Source: Flavobacteriales bacterium
GTDB lineage: Bacteria > Bacteroidota > Bacteroidia > Flavobacteriales_D > Crocinitomicaceae
Assembly (NCBI GenBank): GCA_947454525.1
Contig: CANGJM010000020.1
Span: forward strand, 1 to 56,774
Direction: 5' to 3'
Length of the DNA: 56,774 bases
Part shown: one piece after another, positions 16,052 through 25,679 of the stretch
Position numbering within the stretch: the stretch's first letter is position 1
Layout of the letters: each line of letters begins with the position of its first letter
The notes under the pieces: generated by a model
Told to the model about the DNA's origin: nothing
The model's database searches: none
Seen by the model: the letters and a program-made list of their open reading frames with translations, nothing else
Made by a program: the position numbers and the translations under genes

Positions 16052-18676
16052 ATGAGAACTTTCTACCTATTTATTTTCATTAGCCTAAACTCCATTCTTT
16101 CGGCTCAAATCTACAAGGATCCCAGTAAGGAAACAGCCATCCGCGTGCAAGACTTATTGTCACGTATGACGTGGGAGGAAAAATGTTATCAGCTGTTCAT
16201 GGTTCCTGGGGACACCAATTTATTACACGGACATCTTTCCAAAGGGATATTCGGACTGCAGGTCAGTGCGCAAGCGGCTGGAGATGCAGCAGGGCAAGGA
16301 CTGCACTACCAAACAACGCATCCTGCAACTGTTCAAATGGAACGACTGAATGCCATCCAGAAATATTGCGTAGAAGCAACCAGACTAGGAATTCCCATGC
16401 TTCCTTTCGATGAAGCCCTGCACGGACTCGTTCGAAATGGCGCAAGCGCATTTCCGCAAGCAATTGCATTAGCGGCAACTTGGGATGCCGAACTTGTTCA
16501 TCAAGCAGCTCTGCACATTGCCTACGAAACCAAACAACGAGGCATTCGTCAAATACTTTCTCCTGTAATCAATTTAGCGACAGATGTACGCTGGGGAAGA
16601 ACGGAAGAAACGTATGGCGAAGATCCATCCTTAAGTGCACAAATGGGCGTAGCATTCATGCGAGCTTTCGAAGAAAATGGCATCATTACCACACCGAAGC
16701 ACTTTATTGCAAACGTTGGTGACGGTGGACGCGACAGCTATCCCATGCACTTGAGCAATTCGTACTTGGAACGCACACACCTTATTCCATTTGAACGTGC
16801 CATCAAAGACGCTGGAAGTCGATCCATCATGACTTCTTATAATTCACTCAACGGTAAAGCCTGCTCCTCCAATGAATGGCTATTAACCGAGAAACTAAAA
16901 AAGGAATGGAACTTCAAGGGATTTGTCATTTCAGACGCAAATGCTGTTGGAGGGGAATTAGTGCTTCACCGCACAGCAAACAGCTATGTTGAAAGTGGCG
17001 TACATGCCATCAATGCCGGACTCGACGTGATTTTCCAAACGGACATCGCACATTTTCCCTTGTTCTTTCCAGAGTTCCCTCCGAAGGGAATGGATACCAA
17101 TCGCATCAATGACGCCGTTTCTCGCGTGCTGACTGCCAAATTTGACCTCGGATTATTCGAGCATCCGTATGCAAAGCAGAGCATGAATCCAGATTCACTG
17201 TTGACAGCTGGACATCATCTAGCACAGAAAGTCGCAGAAGAATCCATTGTTTTATTGAAAAATAAACAGGCTGTTCTTCCCTTGAATCCAGAGATGGAGT
17301 CCATTGCCGTTTTCGGTGAGGATGCTGTTCTTGCTCGATTGGGCGGCTACAGTGGACCCGGATTTCAAGTAACTTCCATTTTGGAGGGAATTCAAGCAGC
17401 CTTTCCCAAATCCACGATTACCTACGAAAAAGGCGCATTACTGAAGGACACATGCATCCAAATCGTTCCTTCTACCCACATCAGTTCCAATGGAACTATT
17501 GGATTCTCCGCTTCCTATTTCGACAATACAAGATTGGAAGGAGCGCCCATTGTTCAACGAAGAGATGAGCGTATTGACTTTCACTGGACCTTGTACGCTC
17601 CACATGAAGGCTTGAATCCAAACTTTTATAGCGTTCGATGGACAGGCGCATTCAATCCAACAGAAACAGAAAAAATCACACTAGGACTCGAAGGAAACGA
17701 TGGTTATCGACTTTACATAAATGAAGCATTAGTCATTGACCGATGGGAGAAGCGATCGTTCCACCAGGACTTGGTTAACTACTCCTTCCAGAAAGGAAAA
17801 ACATATGACCTTCGCATCGAATTCAAGGAAACGCAAGGCAATGGTTTGATTAAATTCATTTGGAAACGAGAAGATGAAAACGCTAAAAAAGCACAGTTGA
17901 ACCAGGTGTTAAAAAATGCTAAACACGCAAGCGCAAACATCGTTGTTGTAGGAATTGAGGAAGGAGAATTCAACGACCGCGCTTCCCTCCGTTTATCCGA
18001 ATCTCAAGAACAGTTGATTCACACGGTGGCAAAAAACGGCAAGAAAACAATTGTTGTATTGGTTGGAGGAAGCGCCGTAAATATGGAATCATGGATTGAA
18101 GAAGTAGACGGAATTCTTGCTGTTTGGTATCCCGGTGAAGCTGGAGGAACAGCTGTTGCGAAGGTGCTCAACGGATCAGTGAACCCATCTGGAAAACTTC
18201 CCATTACCTATCCAATGAATGAGGCGCAATTGCCACTCGTCTACAACCACTTGCCAACCGGACGCGGAGACGATTACAGAAACCAAAGTGGCGAACCACT
18301 TTTTCCATTTGGCTTTGGACTCAGTTACACGAACTTTGAATTTACTGAAATTCCGGGTGAAGGAAATCAAATCTATCAACTTGGAGATACCGTAAAAATC
18401 AAGATGAAACTTACCAATTCAGGAACGATACAAGGTGCAGAAGTCGTTCAATGTTATTTAAAATCCTTGTACACGAACGAAAGTCGTCCCGTTCAAGAAT
18501 TGGTTCAATTTCAACGTATCAACCTCAACCCCAAGGAAGAAAAAGGACTAGAATTGCATTTCGTTCTAAACGAACAACTTTCTACTTTTGGTATCACTCC
18601 CGGAATTTATATGCTACAAATCGGAAGTTCGTCAAAAGATATTCGCATCGTCATTCCGTTTCAAATTCAAATGTAA
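16052..18676 (+). CDS. GH3 beta-glucosidase with PA14 insert
   Basis: 874-residue exported glycoside hydrolase family 3 enzyme (beta-glucosidase/xylosidase type). Signal peptide (1-19); GH3 N-terminal barrel (about 30-370) with the nucleophile Asp in FVISDAN (about residue 295); GH3 C-terminal domain interrupted by a PA14 carbohydrate-binding insert (about 480-605, GNDGYRLYIN); then a fibronectin-like C-terminal domain (about 785-872). It probably trims beta-linked oligosaccharides in the periplasm. No SusC/D pair is adjacent, so it is not part of a recognisable polysaccharide utilisation locus. Substrate is not determined. Confidence 0.9.
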   Translation: MRTFYLFIFISLNSILSAQIYKDPSKETAIRVQDLLSRMTWEEKCYQLFMVPGDTNLLHGHLSKGIFGLQVSAQAAGDAAGQGLHYQTTHPATVQMERLNAIQKYCVEATRLGIPMLPFDEALHGLVRNGASAFPQAIALAATWDAELVHQAALHIAYETKQRGIRQILSPVINLATDVRWGRTEETYGEDPSLSAQMGVAFMRAFEENGIITTPKHFIANVGDGGRDSYPMHLSNSYLERTHLIPFERAIKDAGSRSIMTSYNSLNGKACSSNEWLLTEKLKKEWNFKGFVISDANAVGGELVLHRTANSYVESGVHAINAGLDVIFQTDIAHFPLFFPEFPPKGMDTNRINDAVSRVLTAKFDLGLFEHPYAKQSMNPDSLLTAGHHLAQKVAEESIVLLKNKQAVLPLNPEMESIAVFGEDAVLARLGGYSGPGFQVTSILEGIQAAFPKSTITYEKGALLKDTCIQIVPSTHISSNGTIGFSASYFDNTRLEGAPIVQRRDERIDFHWTLYAPHEGLNPNFYSVRWTGAFNPTETEKITLGLEGNDGYRLYINEALVIDRWEKRSFHQDLVNYSFQKGKTYDLRIEFKETQGNGLIKFIWKREDENAKKAQLNQVLKNAKHASANIVVVGIEEGEFNDRASLRLSESQEQLIHTVAKNGKKTIVVLVGGSAVNMESWIEEVDGILAVWYPGEAGGTAVAKVLNGSVNPSGKLPITYPMNEAQLPLVYNHLPTGRGDDYRNQSGEPLFPFGFGLSYTNFEFTEIPGEGNQIYQLGDTVKIKMKLTNSGTIQGAEVVQCYLKSLYTNESRPVQELVQFQRINLNPKEEKGLELHFVLNEQLSTFGITPGIYMLQIGSSSKDIRIVIPFQIQM

Positions 18677-18738
18677 AACATTTAGATATCCTTTCATCAC
18701 TAGGAATTAAGCAATTATTCAGCTACATTTACTTCTCT

Positions 18739-19278
18739 ATGTTACGTAAAAGTTACCTTCTGCTTTTATTGATCTTGTTTCCACTTTCTTCGTGGGCTCA
18801 ACCCGTTGCGTCTGGACGAAAATCAATATCGATTTACAGCAGTATTGGAATAGCGACAGGAATAAAAGAAGTCGCATCAGACCTTCAGTTTGGACTAGCA
18901 AAATCAATCGAAAAATGGGATGTCTTTGCTGACCTTCACGTAAACAAGTATTCCGAATCGAGTTCATTTAGCATGAGCGCAGTATTAGGTCGCGATTTGT
19001 TGCGTTTAGATCCCAAACACTTAAAACGCCACCCTTACTACCTTTTCCCTTATGCTGGAATTGGTGTAACTCACTTGAGTAATCCGATTTTCTTCGATTC
19101 CTTCTTACTCAAAGGCGACGACATGATTCATGTTTCACTTGGAGTTCAATCACGTGTCATGTTCACACGTAATTTTGGCTTGATGTCCGATATTCGTTTC
19201 AACCAGAACATGCTGATCGACTATCAACTTAAAAGAGCCTTTCACCTCAATTTGGGATTTATCTTAAAAGTTCGCTAA
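18739..19278 (+). CDS. Unknown outer-membrane barrel-like protein
   Basis: 179 residues from the ATG at 18739, chosen because it starts a signal peptide (MLRKSYLLLLLILFPLSSWAQ); the longer frame overlaps the GH3 gene by over 200 bp. The mature part has alternating hydrophobic strands and ends in a strand with an aromatic-rich pattern (HLNLGFILKVR), as in small outer-membrane beta-barrels. Family not recognised. Likely cotranscribed with the GH3 gene 62 nt upstream. Confidence 0.65.
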   Translation: MLRKSYLLLLLILFPLSSWAQPVASGRKSISIYSSIGIATGIKEVASDLQFGLAKSIEKWDVFADLHVNKYSESSSFSMSAVLGRDLLRLDPKHLKRHPYYLFPYAGIGVTHLSNPIFFDSFLLKGDDMIHVSLGVQSRVMFTRNFGLMSDIRFNQNMLIDYQLKRAFHLNLGFILKVR

Positions 19279-19291
19279 CGGAATCGATGAT

Positions 19292-20599
19292 TCACTTTCT
19301 AGCCTGAAAATACGTTTCAAAATAGGCGTCCGTAAAAATCGGATAGTTCAAATACACAGCATGGTCTAGCAATTGCTGCCAATGTTTTTGCTTTTCTGCT
19401 GGGTCTTCACAGAGTTCATGTTGAAAAAAGTAAACGAACAAGAGCAAAAACTCATCATAACCATAGCGCAAATACGTAAGGTCGATTTGCTGAAGGTAAG
19501 TTCTCGCTTTCTGGGTTTTTCCGACAAAAAGGGCATGCTGGACAAGCGATAAATAATACACGTTCAACTGAGAAAGATTGTACCAAAAGTGAACATTCGA
19601 GGCATGTTTCTCGAAACTGAAAAGAAAGTTTGAAAAGTCTCTGCTTGGGAAAACCAAGCATTGCACATTCGAGACGAAAATGTACTCCAACGTTCGCTCC
19701 GGACGCTTTTTAATTAAGACAGACCAATCATTAAACAGTTGGATACGTTCTTCTTCAGTTATTTCTGTCATCAGATACAAAGCAGCGATGCGTCCATACA
19801 ATATGGGATGTAAATCAACGTTTAACGCTGGAATGCGACTCAAGTGTTCTGCGGTGATTTGATGTCCATTCAGCAAGTCTTTCCAGATCAATACGCCATT
19901 CGTAAAGAAGAAGGATTCCTCATCGATATCGGGAAGTTGATTGACATACGAAATCCATGAGCCGTATTTCTTGTTTAATCCAGAATAATCGACAAACATT
20001 TTTAAGACGAGGTCTCGAAACAAGGGAATTTTGAGTAATTCCTGTTCAAAGGCTTCATCCTCCACAAAACGAAATAGACGTCCGACCACTACCCCGATCC
20101 TCAAAGCAAGTTCATAGGGTAAATTGGCAAATGACCATTCATCCTGAGCCAAAATAACCTGCAAAGATTTCAAGTCACGACGGTAAATTAATTCACGTAA
20201 TAACACAGAAAAGGAATAAGAAAAATCATCTTTCTGATAGAACCGATACTTAAACATATCTACCAACTTTGTGGTATCTTGCTTGTCTACACCTAAAAAT
20301 AAATTCTCCCATTTAGGCCATTCATCGACCGAATGAAAACGATTCATGAAATCTCGATAGGATGAAAATCCAGTATATTTGGATAAGGCGTCTAAGGTTG
20401 AAATACGTGGCTCTCTGTATTCAATGACACCAAATAAACGTCGAAACGTATTGTACGAGATAAAAACGCCTGTTTTCGTATATAAGTCTTGTGCGAGATC
20501 TTCACACTGCTTCCTTTTTTGGATTTTTTGTCCAAATACTTTTTCAACTTCTTGTTTTAATTCTTCAATCACATGATAAATGTACCACTTGTGTACCAT
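19292..20599 (-). CDS. Unknown cytoplasmic protein, helical
   Basis: 435 residues, not recognised. The N terminus (about 10-90) looks like a small DNA-binding-type helical domain (TGVFISYNTFRRLFG, then LDALSKYTGFSSYRDF), followed by a mostly helical body of about 330 residues without catalytic motifs, as in some Bacteroidota regulators with repeat-like tails. The track start is an ATG at 20597-20599; a GTG at residue 10 is an alternative. A TAGTTTCG box about 35 nt upstream with a TTG 21 nt before it supports a promoter. Divergent from the small lipoprotein gene. Confidence 0.6.
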   Translation of the reverse strand: MVHKWYIYHVIEELKQEVEKVFGQKIQKRKQCEDLAQDLYTKTGVFISYNTFRRLFGVIEYREPRISTLDALSKYTGFSSYRDFMNRFHSVDEWPKWENLFLGVDKQDTTKLVDMFKYRFYQKDDFSYSFSVLLRELIYRRDLKSLQVILAQDEWSFANLPYELALRIGVVVGRLFRFVEDEAFEQELLKIPLFRDLVLKMFVDYSGLNKKYGSWISYVNQLPDIDEESFFFTNGVLIWKDLLNGHQITAEHLSRIPALNVDLHPILYGRIAALYLMTEITEEERIQLFNDWSVLIKKRPERTLEYIFVSNVQCLVFPSRDFSNFLFSFEKHASNVHFWYNLSQLNVYYLSLVQHALFVGKTQKARTYLQQIDLTYLRYGYDEFLLLFVYFFQHELCEDPAEKQKHWQQLLDHAVYLNYPIFTDAYFETYFQARK

Positions 20600-20651
20600 T
20601 TATTCAATTATCCTTGAATATTTTTACCGAAACTATTGCAATTAATTATTT

Positions 20652-20954
20652 ATGCTCAACTCTCTCAAAACTAGCGCTTGCGTTTTATCATTAGGCATAC
20701 TTCTTTTGAGCTGCTCGCGAAGAGCCAATGATTATTCGTATTTGATTTCTTCCTACAAAAAAATACATTGCTCTACGTTGAGCTCTTCGAAAACAACATT
20801 GGCGGAACGTAAAAAAGGACTTGAGAAATTGGGACGCTTGCAAAATGAATTCAAGCAAGCATTAAAATACTTAAAACAAGAAGAAAAAGAAAAGTTAAAT
20901 AACATGATGTCTAAAACGATAATGGACATCCAACAAGGAAAATGTGACGAATAA
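20652..20954 (+). CDS. Small lipoprotein, unknown function
   Basis: 100-residue lipoprotein with a signal peptide ending in lipobox LLLSC (Cys about 21). The mature part is short, Ser-rich then a charged helix (about 55-95), and contains two further Cys residues. No family recognised. Its tail lies 13 nt from the convergent DsbA-family gene. Confidence 0.6.
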   Translation: MLNSLKTSACVLSLGILLLSCSRRANDYSYLISSYKKIHCSTLSSSKTTLAERKKGLEKLGRLQNEFKQALKYLKQEEKEKLNNMMSKTIMDIQQGKCDE

Positions 20955-20967
20955 TCGCTTGAAAAGA

Positions 20968-21603
20968 TTATTCCATTCCCATGGCCGTTTGCATCGTTTT
21001 CAGAAAAGTCTCCGGTTCCTGCGCACCACTGACCGCATATTTACGATCAAATACAAAAAACGGCACACCTCTGACCCCAAACTGTTGAGCAAGGTCGATA
21101 TCCGCTTCTAATTCCTTCGTATGTTGACCACTGAGTATTTTCACATCAAGTGCAGTTGTGTTTAATCCAACTTCAGATGCTAAATCGATCAGTATGTTCA
21201 CATCGTCGATGTTTTTCCCCTCGACAAAATGTGCTTCGAATAAGCGCTCCTCCATTTCGTGCTGAAATCCTTGGATGCGCGCTTCATGCAATAAGTGATG
21301 TGCCTTCATGGTATTTGCGAGGACTACTTGATCAAAATGATAATCGAGTCCGAAGGCGCTACCCGATGCCGTAATCTGGGACATCATTTGACGTGCTTGT
21401 TCCTCCGGAAATCCTTTAATATCTTCTAAATACTGAAAAATAGAAACCGACGGATCCGTTTTTACTTCTGGATTCAAGAGAAAGGACTTCCACTCGATTT
21501 CCACAGCTTCTTTTCCCTCGAATTGCGCCAACGCCATGTCAAATTTTCGTTTACCCATGTAACAAAATGGACAAGCAATATCACTCCAGATTTCTATTTT
21601 CAT
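20968..21603 (-). CDS. DsbA-family oxidoreductase, FrnE-like
   Basis: 211-residue thioredoxin-fold protein of the DsbA/FrnE group. The redox motif CPFC is at residues 11-14, directly after the first strand, and the cis-Pro loop reads GVRGVPFFVF (about residue 177). No signal peptide, so cytoplasmic as in FrnE-type disulfide isomerases linked to stress responses in other bacteria. Single gene. Confidence 0.88.
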   Translation of the reverse strand: MKIEIWSDIACPFCYMGKRKFDMALAQFEGKEAVEIEWKSFLLNPEVKTDPSVSIFQYLEDIKGFPEEQARQMMSQITASGSAFGLDYHFDQVVLANTMKAHHLLHEARIQGFQHEMEERLFEAHFVEGKNIDDVNILIDLASEVGLNTTALDVKILSGQHTKELEADIDLAQQFGVRGVPFFVFDRKYAVSGAQEPETFLKTMQTAMGME

Positions 21604-21728
21604 AACCTTATCAGTTCAATGTACAAAACGTTTATTCGGATTTACTTCAATCTCCGCGAATTTACATAAAAGAATAGCCTTCGTTTAACAAATATGAGCT
21701 ATTCTTGTTCTAGATAAAAAGAAACTAC

Positions 21729-22358
21729 ATGGGACTCGTGCGAATTGACAGACCACAAATTGAACAGATGGATAATATCCAACGCTTAAACCTCATCAAT
21801 AGCTGTACAGGATATAAATCTGCCAATTTAATCGGAACGATTTCCAATTCAGGGAAGAGCAATGTGGCGGTTTTCTCTACGGTGACACACCTAGGTAGCG
21901 ACCCTGCATTAATTGGCTTCATCATTCGTCCAAGTTTTACGCCGAGGAATACCTATTCGAACATCAAGGAATACGGATACTTCTCTATCAATCATATTTA
22001 CAGCGACATCATTGAGGAAGCTCATCAGTCTTCTGCAAACTATACTGAGGACGAAAGTGAATTTGAGCACACGAACTTGGAAGCTGTTTATCACGGCGGC
22101 TGTCCGGTTCCTTTCGTGAAGGGAAGTCCGGTGAAACTGCTGTGTAAATTCGTGAGCGAATACTTGATTAAAGAAAATGGCTGCATGCACATTATTGCTT
22201 CGATTGAAGCGATTTTCTACGAGGAAGAACTCTTGGATCAAGAACACCATTTGCAACTTGAAAAGGGAAAGGTGGTGACCATTTCTGGACTTAAAGCCTA
22301 CTCCCTACCACATCTTCTGAACGAATTCCCGAGAGCAGTTGTTCCAAAAAAGAAATAA
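21729..22358 (+). CDS. Flavin reductase-like FMN-binding protein
   Basis: 209-residue flavin reductase-like/flavoredoxin family protein with the split-barrel FMN site: GTISNSGKSNVAVFSTVTH (about residues 37-55) and FSINHIY. It may supply reduced flavin or act as a flavoprotein reductase; no monooxygenase partner is adjacent. Its tail is 2 nt from the convergent WYL regulator. Confidence 0.82.
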   Translation: MGLVRIDRPQIEQMDNIQRLNLINSCTGYKSANLIGTISNSGKSNVAVFSTVTHLGSDPALIGFIIRPSFTPRNTYSNIKEYGYFSINHIYSDIIEEAHQSSANYTEDESEFEHTNLEAVYHGGCPVPFVKGSPVKLLCKFVSEYLIKENGCMHIIASIEAIFYEEELLDQEHHLQLEKGKVVTISGLKAYSLPHLLNEFPRAVVPKKK

Positions 22359-22360
22359 TC

Positions 22361-23341
22361 TTACTTCACCTCCACACCAAATTCCCTGAATCGCGCCAGC
22401 AACATATCTAATTCATAGGTGCGGTAAATGTATAATTCGGCAACCATGTAATTGGGATGATCCACAACGATGCGTTGACTTCTGTGCAACAAGCGCTCAC
22501 GAACATAGGACATCGCCCAATCGGTGAATTTGATGCGAATGTATTCTGGTTCACTATCCTTGAAACGCGCAACACCCAAACAATGCTTGAAATAATCTTT
22601 TAATCCAACTTTGTGCGCTAGATCCGCATGGTGAAAATGAATGGTCCGAACACTGGAATTTCCCTCCTCACTTTCTAATTGAGCTGGCGCAATGACATAA
22701 TCTTCAATCATATCAAAGGCGAAAATTTTAATGGTTCGCTTGAATTGATCTTCGGAATTATCTTTATAATCCACCGCAACTAGGTAAAAGCGTCCGTCGT
22801 AAAACTTTACTTGAAGCGGAGCTACAATCTGCAATTTAGAACGATACGTGGTATGAATGGGCTTATACCAAAATTGAATGGCTTCCTGTTCAAAAATACT
22901 TTGAACGATGTCCTTCGCTAAAGCCATCGCCTTTCCTCCATCATCCAAAGCGGAAAATGAAAAGGACAATACGGATTCTAACGTAGAAGATGCTGGAGAA
23001 TTCTCTGGATAATGTTCGAGTCCGAGGTTTTTCGCTAACTGATGCAGCATAAGGGACTCCACATCTTGTTTTAATTCCGCCTGAATTCCGTCGATTTCCA
23101 TTAACTGATAGGAATGCTTTCTGGAAATATTGACATGCTTTAAATTCAAGCCCAAGTCCTCACGGATAAACTGCAAATCTCCTTCCAAGGTCCGACGACT
23201 GATTTTCTTTTGTTCCAACAAGGGCAATTGCTCATTCAAATGAGTCAATATCTCCAAGAACGTCGCGCGTTTATTCGCTTGTCCTCGCAAGAATTGCAGA
23301 AGTACTTGAACACGTTGGCTTTGTGCGGTGAGTTGAAACAT
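22361..23341 (-). CDS. WYL-domain transcriptional regulator
   Basis: 326-residue DeoR-type winged-helix regulator with a WYL domain. The N-terminal HTH (about residues 8-75, KKISRRTLEGDLQFI) is followed by a WYL core (about 145-215, QFWYKPIHTTYRSKLQIVAP) and a WCX-like C-terminal extension. WYL domains sense nucleic-acid or nucleotide ligands in several bacteria, often near defence genes; none are seen here. Divergent from the small CxxC protein gene. Confidence 0.85.
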   Translation of the reverse strand: MFQLTAQSQRVQVLLQFLRGQANKRATFLEILTHLNEQLPLLEQKKISRRTLEGDLQFIREDLGLNLKHVNISRKHSYQLMEIDGIQAELKQDVESLMLHQLAKNLGLEHYPENSPASSTLESVLSFSFSALDDGGKAMALAKDIVQSIFEQEAIQFWYKPIHTTYRSKLQIVAPLQVKFYDGRFYLVAVDYKDNSEDQFKRTIKIFAFDMIEDYVIAPAQLESEEGNSSVRTIHFHHADLAHKVGLKDYFKHCLGVARFKDSEPEYIRIKFTDWAMSYVRERLLHRSQRIVVDHPNYMVAELYIYRTYELDMLLARFREFGVEVK

Positions 23342-23451
23342 GCATCGAATGTACGTTTTTATTCCGTAATAATATTGCGGTGTAATTTATTTTTCTGCTT
23401 TTGAATCTGGAAAGAAAAAAAACAATATTTTTAAAAACTAAACCTAAAACC

Positions 23452-23622
23452 ATGGAACAAAACGTACAACTGCAAGCTGAAATCGACCAATTGAAAACTC
23501 AATTAACGGGTGATTTATTCTCTGATATGGATTTGAAGGATCAAATTCACAACCTAGAAATGAAGCTGAATGGCGTGCGTCCTATGGACAGTCACATTGA
23601 CTGTGTGGGTTGCGGTTCCTAG
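23452..23622 (+). CDS. Small protein with C-terminal CVGCGS motif
   Basis: 56 residues from the ATG at 23452; the frame extends upstream to 23401 only through low-complexity sequence. It is an amphipathic, coiled-coil-like N-terminal part (about residues 5-45, ending near MKLNGVRP) followed by an Asp/His stretch and a C-terminal CVGCGS, where the two Cys form a CxxC three residues from the end. I recall similar short Bacteroidota proteins but know no function. Next to the WYL regulator, divergent. Confidence 0.65.
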   Translation: MEQNVQLQAEIDQLKTQLTGDLFSDMDLKDQIHNLEMKLNGVRPMDSHIDCVGCGS

Positions 23623-23627
23623 TAACC

Positions 23628-24569
23628 TTATTGAAATAACTCGCTTAATACGCGTCCCTTCGATTTGAGAGAATGCAATTGCAACAATTCTCCAATCGTT
23701 GCATTGACATCAATTAATTCCGCCTGTTGATTCAGGAAAACTCCTTGTTTGAAATCTGGACCAAAACTCCACAAGTGAATGCGTCGACATCCTTCGCAAG
23801 AACATCCGTGTGAGATAAATCCGTTCGAAACACCATCGGAATGTCTGCCGTGGTCATTTGTGACGAACATCGTCGTTTTACCTTGGTAAGTTGGATCGCT
23901 TTCCAAGTATTTCCAGATTTCGTGCACCATGGAATCGGTTTGTTGAATCCCTCGAATGTAGGCATTCCAATCGCCTTTATGTCCAGAAAAGTCGGGCTCG
24001 CGAAAATTGACAAACAACACTTTTGGTTTACGGACTTCCAAGGCATACATGACGCGTTTAAAGGTGATGGAATCATGACGGTAGCCAGTACCGAGTCCGT
24101 TGATGCCGCAATCTGTAGATGCGATGTATTTATTCTTCCATTTTGAATCTTTGCAGTCGGATAAAACCTGCAGCTTGTCCTTGCTGGTGATGAGCCAAAC
24201 AAGATGAGCCTCATCCGGATGTTTTTTCAAGTAATGCTGAAAGATTCCAGGATTCTGCGGATATTCTCCACCAGTATTATTGATGGATTGATACGTTCCT
24301 GTCGTGAGCGCGGTGTGTCCGTGTGTTGTCCAGGTTCCTCCCAAATTGTAGAAATAGGAATGTGTACAACCGTTTGGTGCCAAAACGGAATCCATGTAAC
24401 GAACGTTTGGCCTTCCTGTTTGACCCCAAGATTCCGTGTACCTTGGACCATCGATGACTACAACCACTACATTTTTTGTCTGATATACCCGATCAATGAC
24501 TTTCTCGCTGGTACAAGAATGTATCCAAGTGAGTCCGACAAGCACGAAAATGACGCTGATGATTCGCAT
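23628..24569 (-). CDS. Alkaline phosphatase-superfamily lipoprotein
   Basis: 313-residue lipoprotein (lipobox HSC, Cys about 19) of the alkaline phosphatase/phosphodiesterase superfamily. Metal-binding motifs are visible: VVVIDGPRYTES, TTHGHTALTTG around the nucleophile, REPDFSGHKGDW and VTNDHGRHSDG. It may hydrolyse phosphate or sulfate esters in the periplasm; substrate unknown. Last gene of a five-gene minus-strand run with guaA. Confidence 0.82.
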   Translation of the reverse strand: MRIISVIFVLVGLTWIHSCTSEKVIDRVYQTKNVVVVVIDGPRYTESWGQTGRPNVRYMDSVLAPNGCTHSYFYNLGGTWTTHGHTALTTGTYQSINNTGGEYPQNPGIFQHYLKKHPDEAHLVWLITSKDKLQVLSDCKDSKWKNKYIASTDCGINGLGTGYRHDSITFKRVMYALEVRKPKVLFVNFREPDFSGHKGDWNAYIRGIQQTDSMVHEIWKYLESDPTYQGKTTMFVTNDHGRHSDGVSNGFISHGCSCEGCRRIHLWSFGPDFKQGVFLNQQAELIDVNATIGELLQLHSLKSKGRVLSELFQ

Positions 24570-24602
24570 CCCCTAATGTACACTTTTTAGTGCAATCTGC
24601 TC

Positions 24603-25673
24603 TTAATCTTTGATTCGTGAAAAACGCAAGAACTTCAACATAAAATCGGGAAGCGGTTTCATTGGGTCTCTTTTCTCCACATTCAAGAACAAGCCCCATT
24701 TCTCGACAATCGGAACCTTGAATACCTCGATCATTTCAATCAATGTTCCATCTGGATCATCAATGTACACACAATGAACTTTGGTATTTCCCATACTCAA
24801 TGCCGACTGACTGTCACAGGTAAACGGGAATCCTTTTGCGGACATGTCTTTTTCCAATTCACGCATTCCTTTCACATCGAGTCCTAAATGAACGAATCCA
24901 TAATCTCCCCAAATACGTCCCTTGAAGATTTTTTGAGGAACTCTATCTACTGCTTGAACCAATTCGATGTAATTTTTTCCAGTTACTTTTCCGAATCCAC
25001 CGCCAGTAGGCTTTGATTTTGTCAATAATACTCTGCGAAAACGTTCAGTCCCATTTGGTAATTCACTCCAATCGGAAAAAACAGCCGTTTGATCAAAAAC
25101 CACTTCATCAAAACCTAAAATATCACGGTACAATTTCATGGATTCATCGGCATTCGTCACACCAATACTGATTCCTAACACACCACCCGAATGATGACCT
25201 GTATTCGAATAGAATTCATTGTTCTCTACAAATTGAAACAAATTCCCATCGGGATCATTGATGAAAAATCCTTTGCGTTGATCTGGTCCAGCTTGAATGG
25301 ATTTAGTAGGAGCCAAATTCTTTACGAAATCGTGACTTCCCTGAATATTGCGCGATTTCATTTGAATGGCATTAATTCCCAAATCTCCCCAGGCAAAGGT
25401 GTTTAGGTTTCCTTTCCCTTTGAAGGATGTTGCTTCAATTACTTCCATCGCACAGCCTCCTTGGAGGTTCATGATCATACTAGCACGCTTGGTCATCGTC
25501 ACGCCATGCGTATATACATCCATGAGTGGCGCTGCCTGAACAGAGTCGAAAAAGGGAATATCCATTCCAAACAATTTTCGGTAAAGTGGTAGTGTTTGAT
25601 TCATGTCACTTACAGCTACTCCGATGTGCTGCATTCCGTTGACGTTTACATATGTTGACTTCATGCTATTCAA
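24603..25673 (-). CDS. VOC-family dioxygenase-like protein
   Basis: 356-residue protein with two vicinal oxygen chelate (glyoxalase/HPPD-type) domains: about 10-140 (HIGVAVSDM, FINDPDGNLFQFVE) and about 155-320 (ISIGVTNADE, YIDDPDGTLIEMIE). Metal ligands His and Glu are present in both halves, but no substrate can be assigned. Close gene order with hemF and guaA. The ATG at the annotated start or the following MKS are both possible. Confidence 0.78.
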   Translation of the reverse strand: MNSMKSTYVNVNGMQHIGVAVSDMNQTLPLYRKLFGMDIPFFDSVQAAPLMDVYTHGVTMTKRASMIMNLQGGCAMEVIEATSFKGKGNLNTFAWGDLGINAIQMKSRNIQGSHDFVKNLAPTKSIQAGPDQRKGFFINDPDGNLFQFVENNEFYSNTGHHSGGVLGISIGVTNADESMKLYRDILGFDEVVFDQTAVFSDWSELPNGTERFRRVLLTKSKPTGGGFGKVTGKNYIELVQAVDRVPQKIFKGRIWGDYGFVHLGLDVKGMRELEKDMSAKGFPFTCDSQSALSMGNTKVHCVYIDDPDGTLIEMIEVFKVPIVEKWGLFLNVEKRDPMKPLPDFMLKFLRFSRIKD

Positions 25674-25679
25674 TCTTTA

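Noticed and set aside
22361..23622. Defence island around the WYL regulator
   Set aside because: WYL proteins often regulate defence genes, but neighbours here are a flavin reductase, a tiny protein and a phosphatase.
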